Source of the DNA: Parus major
Lineage: Eukaryota > Chordata > Aves > Passeriformes > Paridae
NCBI RefSeq assembly: GCF_001522545.3
Contig: NC_031791.1
Coordinates: forward strand, 2,688,151 to 2,752,150
Length of the DNA stretch: 64,000 nucleotides
Direction of reading: 5' to 3'
The notes under the pieces were generated by a model. That model ran no database searches. It was not told the origin of the DNA and saw only the letters and a program-made list of their open reading frames with translations. Made by a program: the position numbers and the translations under genes. This document shows positions 59,175 to 64,000 of this stretch, one piece after another. The stretch's first letter is position 1. Each line of letters begins with the position of its first letter.

Positions 59175-59805
59175 TGTCCTGGTTTAGGGCAGATTTGGGA
59201 GAAAACCTCCAGTGGGGCTCCCCCCCGGGAAGCAAACCCACGTGGCCCTTTTCTCCCATCCCCCAACCGGTTCGGGAAGAGATTTCTCTGAGAAAAGTGG
59301 AAAAAACCTGTTTATTTCACAGGTACAGCACTACCCAGCACAAGAATGAACGATACCAAATTACAAATCCTCTTGCCGTTCCAAAGAGATGACAAACTTC
59401 AGAGGGTCTCTTTCCTGTGGGTGTTCACTCTGTTATCAGTCCCTCTGGTGCTGGAAAATGCCGCTGCCCAGGCTGGGCTCCACGGGTGCGAGCTCACGGT
59501 GCTCCCCCGAGTCCCCAGTCCAGAGCAGGTTCAATTCGTTTCAGAAAAAGGGAAAGAAAACAGTCCAGGAAGACCTCTCTGCTCTGACTAGTTGGAAAGC
59601 CAAGGCGATCTGTCTCTTGTTGTCTGTGTGTGCTGTATTCAAAACTCCCGATGCGGGGGGCAGCAAGTACAGTCTCTGATAACAGACTCGGTGCTTCTTT
59701 TCCACTCACTTTTACTCTTAGATGGAATTTTAAGAATACAAAACCTGTGTCTGGGTTAGGTGGACGAATGGGGATACAATTTAAAATCATAATCAACCCA
59801 GGACA
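59175..59805 (-). mobile_element. Solo LTR, family C, inserted in CR1 (perfect TSD)
   Basis: A 631-bp LTR in antisense. The plus-strand ends are TGTCCTGGTTTAGGG and CAACCCAGGACA, giving an 8-bp perfect terminal inverted repeat TGTCCTGG/CCAGGACA. The flanking 5-bp target-site duplication CCATC is perfect (59170-59174 and 59806-59810). In sense, the AATAAA signal lies in GAAATAAACAGG, near the 3' end. The CCGGTTCGGGAAGAGATTTC segment matches an LTR type I recall from songbird genomes. No gag, pol or env remains. Confidence 0.9.
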
Positions 59806-59869
59806 CCATCCCAACGAGATGATCTTTAAGATCCCTTTGAACCCAAACCAGTCCGAGATTCTGTGATTC
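59806..59869 (+). mobile_element. CR1 LINE, 3' piece of a split copy
   Basis: CCATCCCAACGAGATGATC, TTTAAGATCCCTTTGAACCC, AAACCAGTCCGAGATTCTGTG: the terminal part of the CR1 copy interrupted at 59174. The first five bases are the duplicated target site. Confidence 0.88.
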
Positions 59870-60519
59870 CCCATTTTTTGCTGTGTTTCCCAGGATGCAG
59901 GAGGGCAGAGCATCTCCATCCCTCTTCCTGCTGCATCCTCAGTCTATGAGCAGCATCCCCAGGCTCTGCTGGTGCAGGCTTTCTTTGGAACCCCCTGAGA
60001 TTCTTGATTCTGGTCTCTGGCTCTGAGATTGTTAAATTGTGCTGGTCAGGTTTATCCTTCCTTAATCCTGCGTTATTCAAATGTTCTGCTCTGTCTTTCA
60101 TGTTAAACAAACAGACAAACACAACCCCATAGGAAGCAAAGTCCTGATTTGCTGATTAGACCCAGCCCTGCTGGAATCTCATCCTAAAATCCATCAGAGT
60201 GCATCTGGTAGGCTCCCCTGGAGAACTGCAGCATTTCGAGACTCCAAGGGCTGACTTGAAGTACATTTGCATTCGAGTGCAGATGACAAGGACCCGCAGA
60301 CAAGAAGCCCAGGTCAGCTGTGTGAGGCCAGCTCCGCTCGGGTAGGTGTGAAGAGGTTGTAAAAGAGGCTGTCAGGAGCATTAGTGCAGGGAAGGGAAAA
60401 GAGCAGCTCTGCTGGGCTGTATTTGCTGCTGTCTGTTATTAGCAGTTAAAACACTGCTGCGCTGGTGACACTTCGTAGTGTTTAGCCAGGAATGAAAAGA
60501 AGTGATGAGACTTGCAGGG

Positions 60520-60559
<40 letters not shown>

Positions 60560-62051
60560 AGTTCAAGATAAAAAAAAAATATTTCTTCCTTCCACACATA
60601 ATCTGGAGAATGTGAGAGAGATGTCACCAGGCAGATAAATGTTCCTTTCTCCCTGGCCTCGTGTCTGCACTGGGAGGGAGGGGACAGCAGAAAACTTGTG
60701 CACAAACTCCTGAGTTCCTTCACACACTTCACTTTCTGCTGCTGTTAAGGCTTGCCAGAAAGTGTGTTTCACTTTCTCCTGATTTAACTCAAGAGCTCTC
60801 AGTGCCTTTTCCAAGCCCTGTGTTGCAAGACCTTCCAGTACTGGGAAAAGAAGCCCTGTGACCTCAGAGTGAGATTCCTCCCTCTGGAGCAGGAGCTGGA
60901 GACTCAGTGAAGTCCTTCCATGTGCCTGCTCCTTCTCTGCCCGCAGGAATTTTGAAGTGAGATGAGGCAAAGGTTATTTTGTGATTCCCTGCCCTTGCTC
61001 AGTGAACACAAGATCTGTTTATTGTTTTCCCTTTCCAAACTCTCCCATTCCAGTCTGTTCTTTCATGATTAATTTGCCTTTTACTCCTTCCAAGTGGATG
61101 CACATTTTTAATTGTGTGAAGTTGGTCTCCTTAATTCCCTGAGTTTTCCCATCCTCCAGTAAAGTTGTCCCAATATTAGGTGCCCAAAGAGATTAAAAAA
61201 ACAGCCCCTGCACCCCTGGGAGATGTGCCTTTCTTGCTGCTCCTGCCCAGTATAAAATGATCTCTCTCCTGTCTCTCCTCAGGATGTGCATCCCTGCTAG
61301 GAGGTTCTGCCTGATGCTCAGCTTAATGTATTCCCTGCACAGTTTTGTGCCATTATTCCTAGTTAAACTCTCCTGGATCACCCAGAACATGAGGAATGCG
61401 CAGCAGCTTCCCACAGCACAGCATAATTAGCTGCTTCAAAAACTACCTGCAAAGAGTGATGCCCTCATTATGCCGAGCAGAGGAGGCTTTGGTGGGGCGA
61501 GATGTCTCCAGGAAGGAGATGCATTTCTCTTCAGAGCAAGAACAAGAGGCAGCCCTGGCCCTCCTGCTGTTCCCTTCATCACTGGTTTCCTCAGGAGCCT
61601 GAAGGCACCTGGCAGAGCCCCATGATGGAAGCAAACACCTTGGAGCATCCGTTACTTCGTGGTGATTAAAGTAAAACCTCCTGGTTCGTGTGCTGCAGGA
61701 ATTAAGCCAGGAAATAGCCACCAGTGTTGTTTAAAAATGCTTTATTTGCTATTTTGCTGCAAAACAGGTGAGTGGGTGCTGCTTTAGTCAGCCCTGGTGG
61801 TGGAGGCTCCTGGGAGCCCATCACATTCCCAGCCATCCTCAGCTGGAATCCTTCCCTGCCACCATGGGGAGAACAAGCCTGGTCTATCAGTTGTTCTTTA
61901 TTCTCTGATAAAACAAAGAAGCTGGCCTTGGGTTGAGAGCTGGCCTTGATTTTTCCCACTTTATTCCTGGAATCCAGAGCTGGCCAAGAAGTCTCCAGTG
62001 CCTGTCTGTCTGATCACAACAACCCTTGATGTTCCTGCGGCGTTTCTCGTC
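59870..62051. other. Unique noncoding sequence with long poly-A
   Basis: Apart from the 37-bp A-run at 60520 nothing is recognised. Open frames here are not supported. Confidence 0.5.
60520..60556. repeat. Poly-A tract (37 bp)
   Basis: An uninterrupted A-run, followed by GGGAGTTCAAGAT and a second run of nine A. It might be the tail of a plus-strand retrocopy, but the about 150 bp upstream match nothing I recognise and no target-site duplication was found. Confidence 0.95.
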
Positions 62052-62225
62052 AAGGATCTCCGAGTGCTCTGCAAACAAAACCTCAGTAAGCCTTCTATGA
62101 GCCCTCTGGGGTGGGTATTATGCTCCTGACTTAGCAGATGAGTAAACAAAGGCACAGCAGCTCAAGTTTTCTGTGTTCAGAACACTTTGTCAATATTACC
62201 TGATTAATCCTCACACCAGCCTTGC
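62052..62225 (+). mobile_element. MIR/L2-like ancient SINE relic
   Basis: AAGGATCTCCGAGTGCTCTG, GGGGTGGGTATTATGCTCC, TAGCAGATGAGTAAACAAAG and GCACAGCAGCTCAAG match the old core 'gtgctttacaa ... gaggtaggtattatt ... cagatgaggaaactgaggcacag'. A second short relic, TTAATCCTCACACCAGCC, lies at about 62201-62220. Strongly degraded; an ancient amniote repeat. Confidence 0.55.
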
Positions 62226-62339
62226 CTGGGGAGCTTTGGGCCCCTTCAGGGGCAGAGCAGAGTCACAGTGGGGATGTCCTGAGTGCCACTGATTGGGGTC
62301 AGCACACTGAATAACGGGGTGGTTAATGAGCCACGAGTC

Positions 62340-62447
62340 AGGGAATGATGGAATGTCCAGAGCTGAAGGGACCCCCAAGGATCAGCCAGTGCAACCCCTG
62401 GCTCTGCTCAGGACACCCCAATCCCTCCCTGTGCCTCAGAGCGTGAC
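62340..62447 (-). mobile_element. CR1 LINE fragment, distinct subfamily
   Basis: GGAATGATGGAATGTCCAG, AGCTGAAGGGACCCCCAAGG, ATCAGCCAGTGCAACCCCTG and CAGGACACCCCAATCCC are of the same CR1 type as 36538-36945. Truncated after about 105 bp. Confidence 0.8.
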
Positions 62448-63403
62448 TGAGCTGGGCTGCTGGAACCTGGGTCCTTTAATTGTTCAAATTCTGTTCATGG
62501 CCCTGTCAGACTCCCTTGTAGCTTCTTCAAAGCCCAGACTTGAGGTCTGGGACTGTTTTCAACAAGATCTGGGGGCAGGGGATGATCATGGCAGTTCTGA
62601 TTCCTGAGCCATGGCACAGGCAGGAGCCCAGGCAGACACAGACAATCAATCAATCAATTGCAGAATTAATACCAAGCAGGGAAGGTTTTTGTCTTGGTGA
62701 GGGGTTGGCCTGGTTCTCTCTGCTCTTCTGTGAGTGTCACCTTCTCCAAGGACAGTCCCTGTGTGCTGTGTCAGTGTAGGACATAGAAATGTGAGTATTT
62801 CACTGCTCTTTTCCCAGTCATGGCAACTCTTGAATGTTTAAATGCTCCTCTAGTAGTTGAATAAATACTTCATATTGGCTGTTAGTCAGAGAAGGGCTTT
62901 TTTAATTCCGTTTTGTGATCTGAGGAGAGCAGCTCAGCTCTTTGATCTGAACGGGATGATGTCGATCCTCAGGACGGAGATTTTGCTGCTGTTCAGGTCC
63001 CATTTGTTGCAGCTGAGGATGTTACCAGCATTACCAGCCCTGGGAGTGCCACAGGGATCAGAGAATCACCAGCACTGGAAGGTTCACAGACAGCTGCAGT
63101 GTTTTCCATCAGCTCTGGTGGGCTTTGCAAATGCTGCTGCAGGGCAGCTCCAAGCAGGGGTCTGGCTGCTCAGAATTCAGCAGTTACAGCCCCGGGGTTC
63201 TTACTGACTCAGGTGGGAATTCAAGGCTTGGATTCCCTCCATCCTTGGCTGCTTTTGGCCAACTCAAATCATTCACCAGCAGCTCCAATCATGAGGCATT
63301 AAGTGAAATAACTTAAATATGTCTTTTTCCACAGTAATTCATAAGGTTTGCAAAAGGCCTCTGGATAAAACCAGAGTCTGACAACTAAGGGCTGCATATG
63401 TTA
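62448..63403. other. Unique noncoding sequence
   Basis: There is an (AATC)4 microsatellite at about 62643-62658. Nothing else is recognised. Confidence 0.5.
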
Positions 63404-63835
63404 GAGTTGTGGGATGGTTTGGCTTGAGAAGGACCTCAAAGATTATCCAGTTGCACCTCCTGCCATGGGCAGGGACACCTTTCACTATCCCAGGCTGCTC
63501 CAAGCCCCATCCAAGAGCCCTGGACACTTCCAGGGATCCAGGGGTAGCCACAGCTTCTCTGGGCACCTTGTGCCAGGGCCTGTCCACCCTCCCAGGGAAT
63601 GATTTCTTCCCTGTATCCCACCCAAATCTCCCCTTTTCTATTCACTCCAGGCCCTTGTGAACAGTCTCCTTTTATCTTTCCTGTAAGTTCCCTTTGGGTC
63701 CTGGAAGGTCACAGTGAGGTCACCTCTGGTCTCTTCTCCAGGCTGAACATTCCCAGCTCTCCCAGCCTTTCCCATAGCAGAGCTGTTCCATCCCTCTGCT
63801 CATCCTGGAGCCTCCTCTGGGCTCTCTCCAGCAGG
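63404..63835 (-). mobile_element. CR1 LINE 3' region, about 430 bp
   Basis: Complement of CR1: TGTGGGATGGTTTGGCTTG, CCATGGGCAGGGACACC, GGACACTTCCAGGGATCC, CAGCTTCTCTGGGCACC, TCTTTCCTGTAAGTTCCC, TCTCTTCTCCAGGCTGAAC and GGGCTCTCTCCAGCAGG. It is very close to the copy at 35153-35612 but has an internal deletion after CTCCCCTTTTC. Confidence 0.95.
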
Positions 63836-64000
63836 TCAGATATGTCCAGCAGGAGTGTGACTGTGTGAAATGTGGTCAGGAGATGTCCCTGTGTGACCCC
63901 CGAGGTGACAGAGCAGGGTCTGCCCTGCTCAGGGGAACTCTGTAAACCCCTGGAGTGGATGGGCTGATCCCAGGAGCTTTTAAGGCCCAGATCCAGAAGA

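Overview
The window is nuclear DNA of a bird, most likely a songbird. The evidence is its repeat content: more than twenty fragments of the CR1 LINE, nearly all the familiar 3' end (the strand complementary to CR1 starts with AATGGTTTGGGTTGGAAGG), plus several solo long terminal repeats (LTRs) of avian endogenous retroviruses, numerous minisatellites, and no Alu or L1 sequence. The species and chromosome cannot be read from the sequence.

I found no protein-coding exon, tRNA, rRNA, CRISPR array or operon. Every open frame is short (mostly 60-180 codons), lies in repeats or unique noncoding DNA, and resembles no protein I recognise. The window therefore looks intergenic or like the inside of a large intron. 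A few AT-rich unique blocks (about 2.6-2.9, 11.5-11.65, 20.9-21.1 and 43.3-43.5 kb) have the texture of vertebrate conserved noncoding elements, but only a cross-species alignment could show that.

Layout. 0-6 kb: unique sequence with one CR1 piece. 6.1-6.5 kb: probable retroviral LTR plus leader. 6.6-10.9 kb: unique. 10.9-18 kb: two CR1 tails and three solo LTRs (about 12.5-13.3, 13.66-14.26 and 15.38-15.79 kb). 18-24 kb: unique. 24-28.2 kb: three minisatellites, with periods of 10, 32 and about 27 bp. 30.1-32.7 kb: a repeat hotspot holding a solo LTR, a 570-bp assembly gap, a 14-bp minisatellite, and one LTR nested inside another. 34.6 kb: a two-level minisatellite. 35-42.4 kb: four CR1 copies and an LTR fragment. 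43.7 and 57.2 kb: two LTR ends of one ERVL-like family. 44.6-45.4 kb: a 615-bp gap inside a 22-bp minisatellite. 47-57 kb: CR1 pieces and an ancient amniote-type repeat. 59.1-59.9 kb: a complete solo LTR inserted into a CR1 copy, with a perfect 5-bp target-site duplication. 62.05 kb: a MIR-like relic. 63.4 kb: a CR1 copy almost identical over part of its length to the one at 35.2 kb.

The parts do not form a functional system. What can be read is an insertion history: old MIR-like and amniote-repeat relics, then CR1 insertions, then LTR elements landing in CR1 and in each other and recombining to solo LTRs, with minisatellite growth alongside. The two assembly gaps coincide with minisatellites, so the true lengths of those loci are unknown. 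I did not find an undescribed biological system here. Family names below rest on recognition from memory, not on a database search.
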